From contig MU266410.1 of the NCBI GenBank assembly GCA_021014945.1, forward strand, positions 44,997 through 108,996: a stretch of 64,000 nucleotides of DNA. Reading direction: 5' to 3'. The notes beneath the pieces are model-generated. The model was not told the origin of the DNA, made no database searches, and saw only the letters and a program-made list of their open reading frames with translations. A program made the translations under genes and the position numbers. Every line of letters starts with the position of its first letter. Within the stretch, counting starts at the first letter, position 1. Below, one piece after another: positions 1-10,496 of the stretch. This DNA is from Leucogyrophana mollusca. Its lineage: Eukaryota; Basidiomycota; Agaricomycetes; Boletales.

Positions 1-177
1 GAGCGTGATGAGTGCAGCAATGTCGATCGCGCAAGGATAAGGGATGTTGTCGTTTGCGGGGTCAAGATTAACAATAGAGATTGGCCGGGAGAGGGCTGTG
101 AAGAGCTGGTGCTTGCCGTAGCAGTATGTCGACTTGCCGCTCCCTGGTGCACCACAGACGATTTCACCAAAGGGCAT
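1..177 (-). CDS. GPN2: GPN-loop GTPase 2-like, N-terminal part (runs off left edge)
   Basis: The first about 59 codons of a gene reading leftwards from an ATG at 177. The translation starts MPFGEIVCGAPGSGKSTYC, which carries the P-loop GAPGSGKST. It then reads VVNLDPAND-type sequence (SIVNLDPANDNIPYPCAIDI), the conserved block of the GPN-loop GTPase family. That family assembles and imports RNA polymerase II. The start at the very first MPFG is typical of GPN2 rather than GPN1. The Gly-Pro-Asn loop itself would lie beyond the window edge, so the GPN2 versus GPN3 assignment rests on the N-terminal wording only. No intron is seen in the visible part. Confidence 0.85.
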   Translation of the reverse strand, partial: MPFGEIVCGAPGSGKSTYCYGKHQLFTALSRPISIVNLDPANDNIPYPCAIDIAALITL

Positions 178-839
178 ACCGTGACTCAGCGGATGGGGAG
201 AAGGAAGTTACAGTCTACGCCACGTGGTTTGACGCGTTTGTTATATATTGCGCTGGGAACGTTTCTTGAACCACGATAGTCGATTAAGCGACTATCGAGA
301 AGGCACTACGCCTATCTCCTCTGATCCAACAGTCCTTGGTGAAAGCAATTGTTGGGTCGGAGGAGACAGGTGGCCCGCAGATGCATATAATTTCAGGCGT
401 GGTCACACCGTAGCCTCCAATATGATGGCCCCGACAAGTAAACGCCCATCCTCCGATTCTACTGACCACAAGTCTATGATATTGGCCGCCTACTATCCAA
501 CGCTCTCTCTCATTGGGATGGAGATTGTTCGGCCTTGTAGAAAAGCGGAACTGCCATCCTCCTACGACGAAGCTCAACGCTCCTGGGACGCTATGCCACA
601 TTGTTCCTGATACATAGATCGTCAGCTCATGCTGGGTTTTGGGCCGCGTGTGATGCTGTGTATGCGGTGTGCGAAGAGATATAATCCCCCCAGAGTACGT
701 ACGCCGTGTCCTCGTCACCCGCCGCGAGACTCATGAGCGCTCTAGCTAACCTCCTCGTCTCACTCCCACTTCCACCACATTGTGTCATGCGGTCATTTTG
801 TGCTCATTTCAAAAAGATTTCACTGGCCAAGCTGTGACG
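178..839. other. Intergenic, contains two strong hairpins
   Basis: I see no convincing gene; open frames on both strands lack family features. Two inverted repeats lie close together. CGATAGTCG/CGACTATCG (about 273-295, 6-nt loop) is a perfect 9-bp stem. Arms at 315-331 and 350-366 pair at 15 of 17 positions around an 18-nt loop. Their position 100-200 bp upstream of the GPN2 start could be regulatory or a remnant of a foldback element. Confidence 0.5.
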
Positions 840-1192
840 ATGGCCTTCTTGTCCGAACGCTTGGACCACCGAGGCCGCGTGAGTGTCCTTCAACTACATG
901 ACACTAGTGGCAGATTTTTTGAACTTGATTGCTCGCAGGAATCGTACGAGGAGTTCATAAACACCTTTGAGCCGCCACGTACCCGGATGCCGTTGGTTCC
1001 CTTCCCGTTACGGAGTATCGGAGAACTCCATTTGAAAACGACAGGTCGATCCGATTTCTGCATTGTCGAAGATTATGGTACAAGCCGTGCCAGTGGTACG
1101 AGGTAAAGCGTCTTTACGCTGGGTATAGGCAGAACGCGCTGATCTTGGCTGGTCAAATGCAAGAGATATGGGACGCCTGTATAGAGAAGTGA
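840..1192 (+). pseudogene. Possible decayed gene of unknown family
   Basis: From an ATG at 840 the frame reads about 82 codons of protein-like sequence (for example GRFFELDCSQESYEEFINTF). Near 1070 the coding-like sequence moves to another frame, continuing WYKPCQWYEVKRLYAGYRQN and ending EIWDACIEK with a stop at 1190-1192. No splice pair explains the change, so a single-base frameshift is the simplest reading. The two halves together would make about 117 residues rich in aromatic and acidic residues. I do not recognise the family; it could be the tail of a degenerated F-box-type or other lineage-specific gene, or chance. Confidence 0.3.
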
Positions 1193-1743
1193 TGGAGCAA
1201 GCAAGAGTGTACGATTATTGTGTTTGTGGTTAGCTAACACCATGACCCTACCGAAACATTAAGACAGCTTGCAGCCGTGCGTAAGGTAAACGTACTACCT
1301 AGACAGACCATTGGTCCATCAACTGCCACGATCCACGTAGACCCGCCCGCCAACGAGGTGAATTGGCCCTCAAAGTCTAACCTGAGGGCTCGAAGAGGCC
1401 ATCACCGCCGACCAGACCACCGCGATACGATCATGCAGTGGTCAAATTAATGCACGGAGTCTATGCAGAAAAGACAGGAGGGGATCTGGAACTAGTATAA
1501 TTGTTCACACCGCAACTCTAACGTCCACAGCTCGACCTCCGACAGAATAGTCGATTCATTACCTGTCGCTTTCCAGTAAGTTACTAAGTGTGCCTCGAGA
1601 AAAGACTGTACTTACAAGGGACATGTCCTTAGATGATTCATGGCAGTGCTAGTATCCATGATCAGGGAGGCAAACCTTCACACCCTCCGCTTTGATTGGC
1701 GAGCCCGGAATTGTACCCCTTGTAACTGAACCGTCGTGTTTCT

Positions 1744-2214
1744 CTAAATTGATGTTGAAGAACACGATCTCAGAGACCAATGACCAAAACTCACCTGGCA
1801 ATCTCTTGCCCTTTTATTTTGCATCCAGGTATCATTTCGCAGGACGTGTGCGAACGAACAGGGGTGATACATGAGTGCAAACGGAAATATATAGAGGATT
1901 TGAAAACGCACGAAGCATTTATCGTCACTGTAGAACGCGATGTGGAGGTCGCGGTCTTTAGAGAGGAAAGTGTACGACTTTACATGACCCTTTGTGTGGT
2001 CGTCCAAAGGCCAGCATTCGCAACCCAGAACGTTATAAAGCACTTTGTGGATTGCCTGGTGTTTGCCAGTTTCATAGTTCTCCGTGTAGATGTCCAGATT
2101 AAAGTGATACTTTTTAACAGCAGGGGGGGCAATGGGGACGGCGGGGCTCGGGAGAGCATTGACAAGGAGGGCGGCGGATAGGAGGGAAACGACGGAAGTG
2201 TACTTAAAGAGCAT
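1744..2214 (-). CDS. Small secreted protein 1 (crystallin-like SSP family)
   Basis: Starts at the ATG at 2214 (MLFKYTSVVSLLSAALLVNA), which gives a clean signal peptide; the in-frame ATG seven codons upstream would spoil it. The mature part has the pattern YHFNLDIY...YNVLGCECWPLDD...HVKSYTF...IAFYSDDKCF. This matches the layout of the secreted protein at 4637-5131 (aromatic-His pair, GC-x-C-x-PL, G-x-VK-x-x-TF). The first exon probably ends near 1909 just after KCF. A splice to about 1801 would give the short tail VQIAR and a stop at 1791; read-through gives a stop at 1744. Function unknown. The short beta-strand-like repeats ending KSYTF/FYSDDKC recall beta/gamma-crystallin-type secreted proteins, which is inference. 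Secreted, likely extracellular. Confidence 0.6.
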   Translation of the reverse strand: MLFKYTSVVSLLSAALLVNALPSPAVPIAPPAVKKYHFNLDIYTENYETGKHQAIHKVLYNVLGCECWPLDDHTKGHVKSYTFLSKDRDLHIAFYSDDKCFVRFQILYIFPFALMYHPCSFAHVLRNDTWMQNKRARDCQVSFGHWSLRSCSSTSI

Positions 2215-2696
2215 TTTATGGTGTACGGGGGTCAAAAGTCAGTCAGCAACGAGAGAATAAACTGGTCATATTTAAGCATGATGATAGCCGATGCCCAACC
2301 CGTTTCTGAGAGCAGTCATGCTGCCACGAGCACGCTCTAGCAGCATACCTCGTGGAGCAGAGCAATACCTGACTGCACGCCACTGTGGACGCAGGCTTGG
2401 CAGAGGTTACCCAGTGCCGAGATAAACTGGAAGACGAGTCTCGGCTCTCGCATGCAGTAGATGCATCTCTGGGGCTTGCACATGTGGCCACTGGATGCAC
2501 GGGCGAGGGGTGATGACACAGAGAGGGCCGTCTTGACTCCCGAGTCCAAGAGGGAAGGTTTCAGATTCATGAAACAGCACCTTTAAAATTACAAGGCGTT
2601 GGTCGTTTTTTGGTTGATGTGGTCGACGTCATTCAAATACCCGAGGACATACCGCCAAGCGATCCCGCTTGGTAAGCATTTCTCGTTCGGCTTGGC

Positions 2697-2730
2697 AGGA
2701 CCCCTGCATATCCCTAGTGAGCATATATCC
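2697..2730. repeat. Left terminal inverted repeat of the hAT-like element
   Basis: 34-bp terminal repeat that pairs with 4033-4066. The outer 15 bases and inner 13 bases are identical to the reverse complement of the right end; the six bases between differ. Confidence 0.85.
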
Positions 2731-3843
2731 GGATCGCGGACGGATTCTGCCTCAAAATCCTGATACGTCCGATCCTGGCGCTGACGAATGAGGCAAAATT
2801 TCGGGACACGTCCGATCCCGGCTGCGGACACAGGGGGTCCGTCGGTAGCAATCTCCGATCCGAAGAGCGGACGAACAGGTTGGTCAAACCTTCGCTTCTC
2901 CGATCAAGTTGTGGGCGAACGTCCTCTGCATCGGTAAGAGTCACTACTAACAAGTGTTGAATAGTTTGGTGGCGGGGCGCCTGTTTGCGGCACTGATGAC
3001 GACCCTCGACGACCGTACTGACAACGCCGTCGCAGAAACCACTTCGATTTCGGACTCTAAGGTGCGGGCATTCTCGCTGAAGTTGGCCCGATCTGCTCAT
3101 ATTAACCTCAAACTCAATTTTAGTGCGCTTTGCTGGTAATCTGGCAGCTCGACGTGCTAATTTACATCCCCAACCTCTTGGTTCAGGGTATGCGTTTGCA
3201 CGCATCCTGCCCCGATCAGTGGCCAGCGCACCCAGCGCCCTGTGGTTTTCGGTGAGCAAACATATCGCCAAACGGCGGATGATATTGCTCTTTGATGGGC
3301 CCACAGTGTCACCGAAACAACATACCCCCCTCCCCCCTCAGTAAGGTGTGTGCGCTTCATTATTACCGTGCTCGGCACCATATGTCAGCGTTCACGTTTA
3401 CCGGTTCTCTCACGGATCCACCTATTCCTCAATGTCGTGCTTGTCTCTCGGCTGCTTGGCTTTTCTACGTGTATCCCCCACTCACATCATTTCTCGTTCG
3501 GGTCAGTTTCATCTCATCTCAATGTTGCTGCGCTGAGCTCGGATGCTGCTCACCCCCTCAAAATGGTTACTCTCTGCCCTTGGTCGGCCTCGGTCATGAA
3601 GACTTCGCGGAAAATGACAGCAGCTGTCTCCCTTTCCGTCAAACTACAAAAGGAGTTCTCCCCCGGGCTTGCAGATGACAATGAGTTGGAGGATAGTGAC
3701 TCAGAGGACGAGGGAGAGGTATTTGAGTCATGATAGCTGCTGCGCATTGTACAATGTACCATATTTCCCCCGTTAATCCTAATACTTCACTGCCCTTGAC
3801 CAATTATACTTGGATTGCACAAATCTACCTTTCGAAATGAACT

Positions 3844-3963
3844 TATATCCCGCTGTGCGGACGGATGGCCCATGAATCGAGCCTATATCCTCTCGGGCGG
3901 ACGTTAGGCTCGTGTTTTCAGGTCATATCCTCTTGGCGGACGGGTCTGGGGTCAAAAACCGGG
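3844..3963. repeat. Three 40-bp subterminal tandem units
   Basis: Units start at 3844, 3884 and 3924. Each opens with [TC]ATATCC followed by a GCGGACG-type block 7-9 bases later. They sit just inside the right end of the hAT-like element, where such elements often carry transposase binding sites; that role is inferred. Confidence 0.6.
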
Positions 3964-4032
3964 GTCCGAGTAAATTTCGGACGGATGTGGCGAAAATCCG
4001 GGCGGACGGATGTACCAAAATTCAGCGGTTTT

Positions 4033-4066
4033 GGATATATGCTCATAGGCAATATGCAGGGGTCCT
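4033..4066. repeat. Right terminal inverted repeat of the hAT-like element
   Basis: Reverse complement of 2697-2730 except for the central six bases. It is followed directly by the second copy of the 8-bp duplication GGCTTGGC. Confidence 0.85.
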
Positions 4067-4636
4067 GGCTTGGCCCTCATCACCCGGTTGTTCATCATGA
4101 AGAGTCGACAAACATCCATGTTAGAAGGTGAAATAAAAATTCGCACCCGCGATTGATGTCAACGCCTGCGGTATATCTTGTTGAGTACTGTAGCGATGAT
4201 TGAATCCGAAGCACGACGGGCTCCCCCGAGGTTCACTCAAGAAGAATGTTGACGTTGCGGTTGAGCATATTGGACCCCGGTCGGATCCGAGAGAGTAGGG
4301 GTGGTCAGGGCTCATTTGGAGTCATCCCGCTAGCACCCCACGCAGAAGACGGGTTTCTTCCTGAGTGCGGTTTGTGGACCTCGATCGGAGGTGGGTTGTA
4401 GAGGGTCGGTTGCAAACGCCTTTGGTATCAGTGCAGACATTTCAGGAAATTCTCTCCAGCGATACGAGGGACATGATAGATAAATCGGAGATACAAATCA
4501 GGCGGTGGCTAATGCAGCGACCGGAAACCCGAAGGTTTAGGTGTTTGTGCATCCTTCAGGTGGGTTGTAAGGGCGCTCCAGATTGGAATGTAGCCGTAGC
4601 TTAATTATCGGCCAAAGATAGAGAAGCATGTGGAAT

Positions 4637-5131
4637 TTATGGCTGGTTGTTACAAATTTGATAGTGCGTCGCCTTTCTCTGCGTCGAACTCAGGGTTTTG
4701 AGCATAGTCGGGCCATTCCCACTCCCTGGGACATAGATCACACATTCAGTAAACGTGAGGTTTCGTGCCCACCCAAAGGTCGGGTCACACGCACCAACGA
4801 CATTTCGCCAATCCTCGCAGTTGCCGGAGTCCCACAGATACCACTCCCAAAAAAAATCATATTGACGATCGAGGTGTCCCTTGTATCCACCTCTGAATGT
4901 CAACGCCTTCACCTTGCCTTGGAGGGAATGATGCAACGGCAGGCAGTCTGTACACCCGCTGATAAGGGTACCCCTGAGACGCTGCTCTGGGATCGTTTCG
5001 TTGTATCCGCAGTAGGGCATTGGGAAGAGTTCCAAGTGCCATTGAGTGTCGTGGGCAGGATACGCGCAGGCGTTGGTGGATGTGAAGATGGAAGCGGCGA
5101 TAACAGCAATGAAGGTGATCTTGTAAAACAT
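4637..5131 (-). CDS. Small secreted protein 2 (crystallin-like SSP family)
   Basis: Starts at 5131 with MFYKITFIAVIAASIFTSTN, a typical signal peptide. The mature protein is Cys- and Trp-rich: WHLELFPMPYCGYNET, then ISGCTDCLPLHHS, KVKALTFRGG, and an aromatic segment FFWEWYLWDSGNCED. The order GC-x-x-C-x-PL followed by G-x-VK-x-x-TF aligns with the secreted protein at 1744-2214, so the two are probably paralogues separated by the transposon insertion. As drawn it is 164 residues in one exon ending at a TAA at 4637. A late intron removing part of the tail cannot be excluded. N-glycosylation sequons (NET, NLT) are present. Function unknown; probably extracellular. Confidence 0.7.
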   Translation of the reverse strand: MFYKITFIAVIAASIFTSTNACAYPAHDTQWHLELFPMPYCGYNETIPEQRLRGTLISGCTDCLPLHHSLQGKVKALTFRGGYKGHLDRQYDFFWEWYLWDSGNCEDWRNVVGACDPTFGWARNLTFTECVIYVPGSGNGPTMLKTLSSTQRKATHYQICNNQP

Positions 5132-6819
5132 ATCTAGCTTATGGGAGCTTATTTTCGGCTAGATCGTGAGGAGAGGAAAGGGGGGAGTGGAACTGGTGGA
5201 GTTGGGGGGTTTAATACAAGGATGTTGGTATCCTGATACTTAAAAGCATCGCCCGTGCTATTTGTGACAGGTGGGTCGAGAGGAATCGACTCGACTGGTA
5301 TGTGACGAGGCACAGTGTATGTCGCCGTTTTGCAATACTAGTACTGTCCCGTCTTGTCACTGTGGAGCCGATCATATACCCCGGCACTCGTCGGCCATGC
5401 GTATGAGCATGATGTCTATCATACGAGACCCATAAAAGTACCTGAGACGAATGAGATCAATTGATACCGACACCAACCCAATTCAAAGGTGGGTCCGGCA
5501 TCCACCTATCACGGACTGGAGGCTGTGGGCCTATGACACAAACAATTGAGCGAGAGCCGCCATAAAATCAGCCAAAAGTCAATAATTCATCTTTGGCTAC
5601 CCTTGGCTACCCTCTGGTGTCGAGTCTTCGGGCCTACACCGTCGCCGGCACGATGAACTGCGATGGTTGAATCACCAGTCGGGGCCAAGGTGCACACTGG
5701 TGGATGTCGACGCTCGATAGTGACTAGTGTGTGTCCGCAATGGCATGCCGCAAGACTTGGCACGAGCAGACGTTCCTAGATGCAGGGGCAGGTGAATCGA
5801 GAGCACATGGTTCAATTAACTGGCACCAACCCTTTATAAATAGTGGAAACACTCCGCTACGAAGGTGCATACGGCTCTCCACAAGGGCACATTTGACGAT
5901 GTCGGATCCGTTCCAGGGGCCCGATGACGTGATGGACACGAACGATCGATATTCATCGCTTCGCAAAGTTTGGACGCCAGGGGTCAACCAGCGACTCGTG
6001 CACCTTGTGGCCAGATAGCGCAGCAGGTACAGCCATCAAGCTACACTTGGAGAGAGCGATCGAATTACACTCTCCATACTTCGATGCGCCGTTCTCCATC
6101 TAGGGCACGATGGCGAGAGCAGGTTGGCGTAGGCGTGGCACCAGATGGGCCAGCAACAGCCTAGAAGCTTCGAGTCATCGAGCGTAACGCGGGGGATGAC
6201 TGCGTGACGAGAGTGCATAAGGCTTGTACTTGAGATTGAGGCGCATGGTGCGAGTGACCGCTTGCTTTTGCATCCCATTTGTTTTTGCGAAATAGACATT
6301 GAAAATAGAGATATACACGTCCATAAAAGATACTCGTGGCGAAAGTGGTTCACGTCGGTGTTGGTTCAGTTATAGACAGCGTGTGGCAATTTGGTGCTCT
6401 ATCTGTAATAACCTTGGTTCCATCGAATCGATCTGGACACGAAGAATGGTTTGTGTGTTGTCGCCGAAAAGGTAATCTTGCCTTTTTCCAGGCCTGGCGT
6501 GCAGCAACCCCTCGTCGTCGTATCCGGGTCGCCTCCGAGGCATCATTGATCTCAGAGTCACTCGGGACCAAAGTCAGGGGCTGAGGGTGTCTCTTAAGTC
6601 AGGGGGGTTTTGGATCCCTAAGAACACGAGCTTTAGGGCCAAATGTGGCCTGTCCAGTGAGGAAGTCGAGACATTGACAAGTTCCACTAGATCCTGTTCG
6701 ATCATCGGCGAGGTCTTGGGTCGACTTTCCCAAGCACTGCATCACTGCAGTCTGTAGATACAAAATGGTAAATACCGCTACAAAATGCTCAATTATCCAA
6801 AATCCGTCGAAAATAGTAC
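5132..6819. other. Long intergenic stretch without a supportable gene
   Basis: It separates secreted protein 2 from the 3' end of the ATG14-like gene. It includes the upstream region of secreted protein 2 and several open frames of 60-105 codons on both strands without recognisable motifs, signal peptides or splice patterns. The direct repeat TTGGCTACCC occurs twice in tandem near 5590-5612. Confidence 0.5.
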
Positions 6820-8350
6820 TCATCTATCCAATCCGAGTCCATCTTCACCAACGTCATCTACCATGTCCCATCCCTCATCTTCTTCAGGAATACGCTCCTG
6901 CCGTCGGGGCGAGCGCACAGTAGATGTCCCGCGCGCGGCAGACCCTCTTGCACGCGAGCGCGACGCCGGGTTCGCCGTGGTTGCCTGCAAGAGCTGTGCG
7001 AAATCGAGAGGAAAGGCAGGTGGTGTCGGGGGACCAAGGAGCGGTGTCGTCTTATGTGACCGGCTATGAAGTGCTCGTCAAGATCGATGCACGCTCAGAA
7101 AAAGATAGAGGAGAGGTAACTGACCGGCCAAGGTCCGGGCTGCAACACACCGCCCACAGGTTGCTGAGCACGTCGCCCGCTTGCGAGAGCGGGATTTCGA
7201 CCGATTGCGTGTGCGCGAGGTAGCACACGTTGTAGAGAAGCATCGCGAATGCGGTGGTAAACGATGCTGCTGAGGGCGTGGTGGCTTCTGTGTATGAATC
7301 CGACGGCGCTGAGGCGGGTAACGATGTGGTAGGAGATGAAGGAGACGACGATGCCGATGAAGACGAGGAAGAAGATGACAGGTGCAGAGGATGCTTTGTA
7401 GTCCATCTACAGACAAGGTCAGCAACGAACGCGAGGACCCGCGCCTGCATGTCGCTCACTTTGCCCAGCTCCCAGATTCCGTGCCTTTACATGCACCAAT
7501 CCAGGGCTGTCCGACACCGAGGCGCTTTGCGCTCCAGTTTATTTCAAAGGGTAACTTGATTCCAAGGTAGAACGTCAATAGTCCAAGAAAGTGTATTGTG
7601 TGCGTGATAACCGCGTTGATGTGGTCCGGCGGGTATCCTACAGGGGAGTAAAATGATGAGTTGCGAAGCAACAAGAAGTAAGACAACTAACGTCGAATGT
7701 CTCCTGGGACAGGCAAGATCAAGTCTCCAATCGTCCACTCGCCCTTCGTGCCAGCTTTACCGCCTATCGGGGGCCGACCGCCAACTTCCACAATATTGAA
7801 CACCTCTATGAGCTCTTGAACAAGTCCAGAGCGGGCTCTTGAAATCGTGCTCGATAAATCTCTCAGCTCCTGCGCTTCTTTTGCTGTGGACTGGTCGAGA
7901 GGGGCGGTGGGTAAGAGTTTCGCTGCGGAAAGGGTCCTGCGACGTGAGGCCAGGTTCTCCCGAAGCGTACGAAGGCGGTCTCGCTCTGCAACGTGGCTCG
8001 TTCGCCGTGAGCCAATCGATCGGGAAGAGAAGGCGACGCACTGCTATCATTGTCCTTCCTCAGCTTAACAAGCCCATCAGCGAGTTCATCCACCCGTCCT
8101 TGAACACTCGCGACGGTGGCCCTCGTTATCCGAGCGGGTTCTATTGCTCTAAGAGATTTCGTGGCCTTGGCTACGTGTTCATCGCGGTCCGACGCGAAGT
8201 GTTGCGTCTGGAGGCGAAAATCCCGGAGACTGCTCCACGGTTAGGACGACTGCCTGGCGTTGGAGAATACGGAGGTGGGACTTACTGAGTTTTGAGACAA
8301 TTCTCGCAGTAGAACTGACGTTGTCTCAGCTCGCAGATCTTGCACTCCAT
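6820..8350 (-). CDS. ATG14: ATG14-like subunit of the autophagy PI3-kinase complex
   Basis: Starts at the ATG at 8350 with MECKICELRQRQFYCENC. This gives the CxxC-x8-CxxC cysteine repeat (C3, C6, C15, C18) that marks the N-terminus of Atg14. Then follows a helical, coiled-coil-like region (QTQHFASDRDEHVAKATKSL; RDRLRTLRENLASRRRTLSA), and the conserved block ARSGLVQELIEVFNIVEVGG...GEWTIGDLILPVPGD...DHINAVITHTIHFLGLLTFY of the Atg14/Vps38 (UVRAG) fold. The last exon ends ERIPEEDEGWDMVDD with a stop at 6820. At least five exons; exon 1 is 8350-8286 with donor GTAAGT. The family binds Vps34-Vps15-Vps30 and directs autophagosome formation. Vps38 is the alternative, but the cysteine repeats favour Atg14. 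A Ser-rich insert (about 7300-7400) is variable sequence. Confidence 0.85.
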
Positions 8351-8624
8351 GGCATACCGAATGGTAGGCAAGAGAGATGAGCCTCTTGGGGCGTATGCTG
8401 GTGCCGATTTGTCATCACGCCAAATGCGGCCGGTGTCGTTTGCGACCAGGGGCTTCTCGAGGGCAAGTGTGAGGAGTGGGCTACTAGAACAGTACTGGTA
8501 CATTTGGAGAGCAGAATACAGGAAGACTACACTAATTATACAGTAAAATACATAAAACAATAACATTCAAGGTCTGGTTGAAGGGAAACATCTGACTGTC
8601 GGTCACTTCCAGGTTATGACCAGA

Positions 8625-10268
8625 CTACCTCTTGCACCAACTGTCCGCCTCACTTGACCTCCTCCATACAAACCCAGGCAAGAGCTGGACCTCACGGAGG
8701 TTCGGGCAGTACCGATTCCATGCTATGATCGACTCCCGTAAATCCTCCTCTATTTCTGCCCCTAAAGGCACGCCATTCACTTCGGGCTCCGTATCCCCTT
8801 CATCGTATTCCCTCTGCACAAACAGGGGCCCTTGCCAGCTGTCAAGCATGTCGGGGCGATGCCGATTAAAGTGGATCGCGAGTTGGAGATACTGTCCCGC
8901 GGAAGACGATTCTCGGGTCCCGGGACTGGATTTCGATTTGAAGACGCGCGCCACCCGCAAGTGTGGTAGCTTCTTCGCTTCGAAGAAATGTGGGCCCATG
9001 CTAACCACCGTATCCTAAGAAACACAAGGTGAATATGAAAACGTCCCGATGGGAAAAATGCAGAAAATTACATCGGAAGGTGACCCATGAGAGTACCTGA
9101 CCTGCAGCGTCCGTAAGTGCGGGAAGTGGAACACGATAGCGCGGAGGATCTCGTTGTCCCATTGGTATGCGAACACACGGAGGTCTTGCAGGTCTCCGTG
9201 GTCGCTTGCTATCGCCTGCAGCTCGTGTATGAAGCTGCGAAGTGAGCCGGACGAATCGCGAACATCGAGAGTATGCAGCGGGCAGTGTTTCAACTGCTTA
9301 ACGATAGCGCCCATAGGCCCGCGATATGATCGGAGGAGGGGGAGCGCGCCAGCCGGTAGCTCGAATGAGCCTACGTGATTTTTTACTGTGAGGGAAGTGA
9401 CCCCAGGGCACAGCGCGAGGAATGATGCGAGGCGCTGGCTTAGTAGGCTTTCAGCATTGTTGAATGCTTGCCAATTCTTCTGCTGCGGGAAGGTAACCTC
9501 GATACTTTCAAGGTGCGCAGGAATAGTAGCGTCCTCTTGCACGAATAGGTTGAAAACGTAAGCTGTCCAGTCGAAGCGGAGAACGCGGAGGTTGCGTGCG
9601 GTTGCAAGGCGCAGCTCCTTCCTGGGCTCTCGGTTACTGGTAAGCCCAGACAGTACCAGCTCAGTGATAGGGAGGTTTTCGAAGACGGGAGGCACAGTTG
9701 GTGATGTAGCAGGAACAGTACAGTATTCAATGCGGAGGGTTTGAAGGCGGTTGAAGCCCTGGATAATATTGTACCAGCTGTCTGGGAGTTGCATACCGGA
9801 GAATGTGAGCTCTCGAAGTTCCGTAAAAGTGGACATGAGGTCAACCATGGCTGCGTGTAAGGGAAGGGATGCGAGGAGAATTGGGTAGCGCCCGATGGTG
9901 GTCGACAGCTCGGACACCACTGAGTGGAACCACTGGGTGGTATGAGGTATTGATTGGATTGTTCCGACATGGTCGACGATAGCTAGAGCGCGGCTGAGCT
10001 GCTCTATGTCTGTTAGCCGCGGGTCCTCTCGGGAGATAGCGACAGTCAAAGAGCGCGGAACGGTACTGAGTGCTGGCTGGTTTCGCAGAAAATCAAGACC
10101 ATTCTGAAGATGACGAGGGTCGGTCCACCTGATCCGTTTGTAGAGGGTGCGGAGTGATAGTCTGTGGAATTTGCGACAGGTGCGACTGATGCGGGCGAGG
10201 TCGGCTGGGTTCTTCAACTCCTCGAAGACATTTATCCAAAGCTCGTTTGGAAAGACAGATGGGGCCAT
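8625..10268 (-). CDS. F-box protein with leucine-rich-repeat-like body
   Basis: Two exons: 10268-9102 and 9014-8625, joined so that the protein reads LRTLQ|DTVVSMGPHF. The total is about 519 residues. Residues 4-45 form an F-box (VFPNELWINVFEELKNPADL ... CRKFHRLSLRTLYKRIRW). The rest shows irregular leucine-rich segments (TELRELTFSG, NRLQTLRIEYC, ITELVLSGL, RNLRVLRFDW, PHLRTLQ), as in many Agaricomycete F-box proteins. The F-box would bind Skp1 in an SCF ubiquitin ligase; the substrate is unknown. The gene is divergent from the kelch gene at 10497, with about 230 bp between start codons, so they may share a promoter. Such F-box genes belong to a large, fast-evolving fungal family. Confidence 0.85.
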
Positions 10269-10496
10269 TCTCTGCGAGGAGCGAGGCTTAAGAGGTCATG
10301 GTAGAAAGAAAGAAGTGCACCGCACGGCCGCCGCCTTATGAGGTGGCTCAGAGTCAGATGAACCCGGTCGGATGATCGTCGCAGTTCAAAACCTGAAAAC
10401 ATACACCGAGTCCCGGGCTCATTAAATAAACACTGACGGACTGACGGAATTAATCTGGTGAAGAATATCTTGCTCGTGCCCAGCTACCTCGACACG
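10269..10496. promoter_or_regulatory. Shared divergent promoter region
   Basis: 228 bp between the start codons of the F-box gene (leftwards) and the kelch gene (rightwards). It must hold both core promoters. Confidence 0.5.

Larger units (their letters stand above)
2689..4074. mobile_element. Non-autonomous DNA transposon, hAT-like (8-bp target duplication)
   Basis: Element body 2697-4066 (1,370 bp), flanked on both sides by the 8-bp direct repeat GGCTTGGC (2689-2696 and 4067-4074). The ends are inverted repeats of 34 bp: AGGACCCCTGCATAT is identical in both, then six diverged bases, then TGAGCATATATCC identical again. Subterminal copies of GCGGACGGAT occur at 2736, 3857 and 4002, and three 40-bp tandem units each starting [TC]ATATCC lie at 3844, 3884 and 3924. 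An 8-bp duplication fits hAT (or KDZ-type) elements. No full transposase is present. One frame ending at 3733 finishes in an acidic tail (EDSDSEDEGEVF) that could be a transposase C-terminal relic. Confidence 0.85.

Noticed and set aside
2714..3304. 196-codon minus-strand open frame inside the hAT-like element
   Set aside because: Low-complexity, Arg-rich translation without transposase motifs; it runs through the subterminal repeats and looks like chance.
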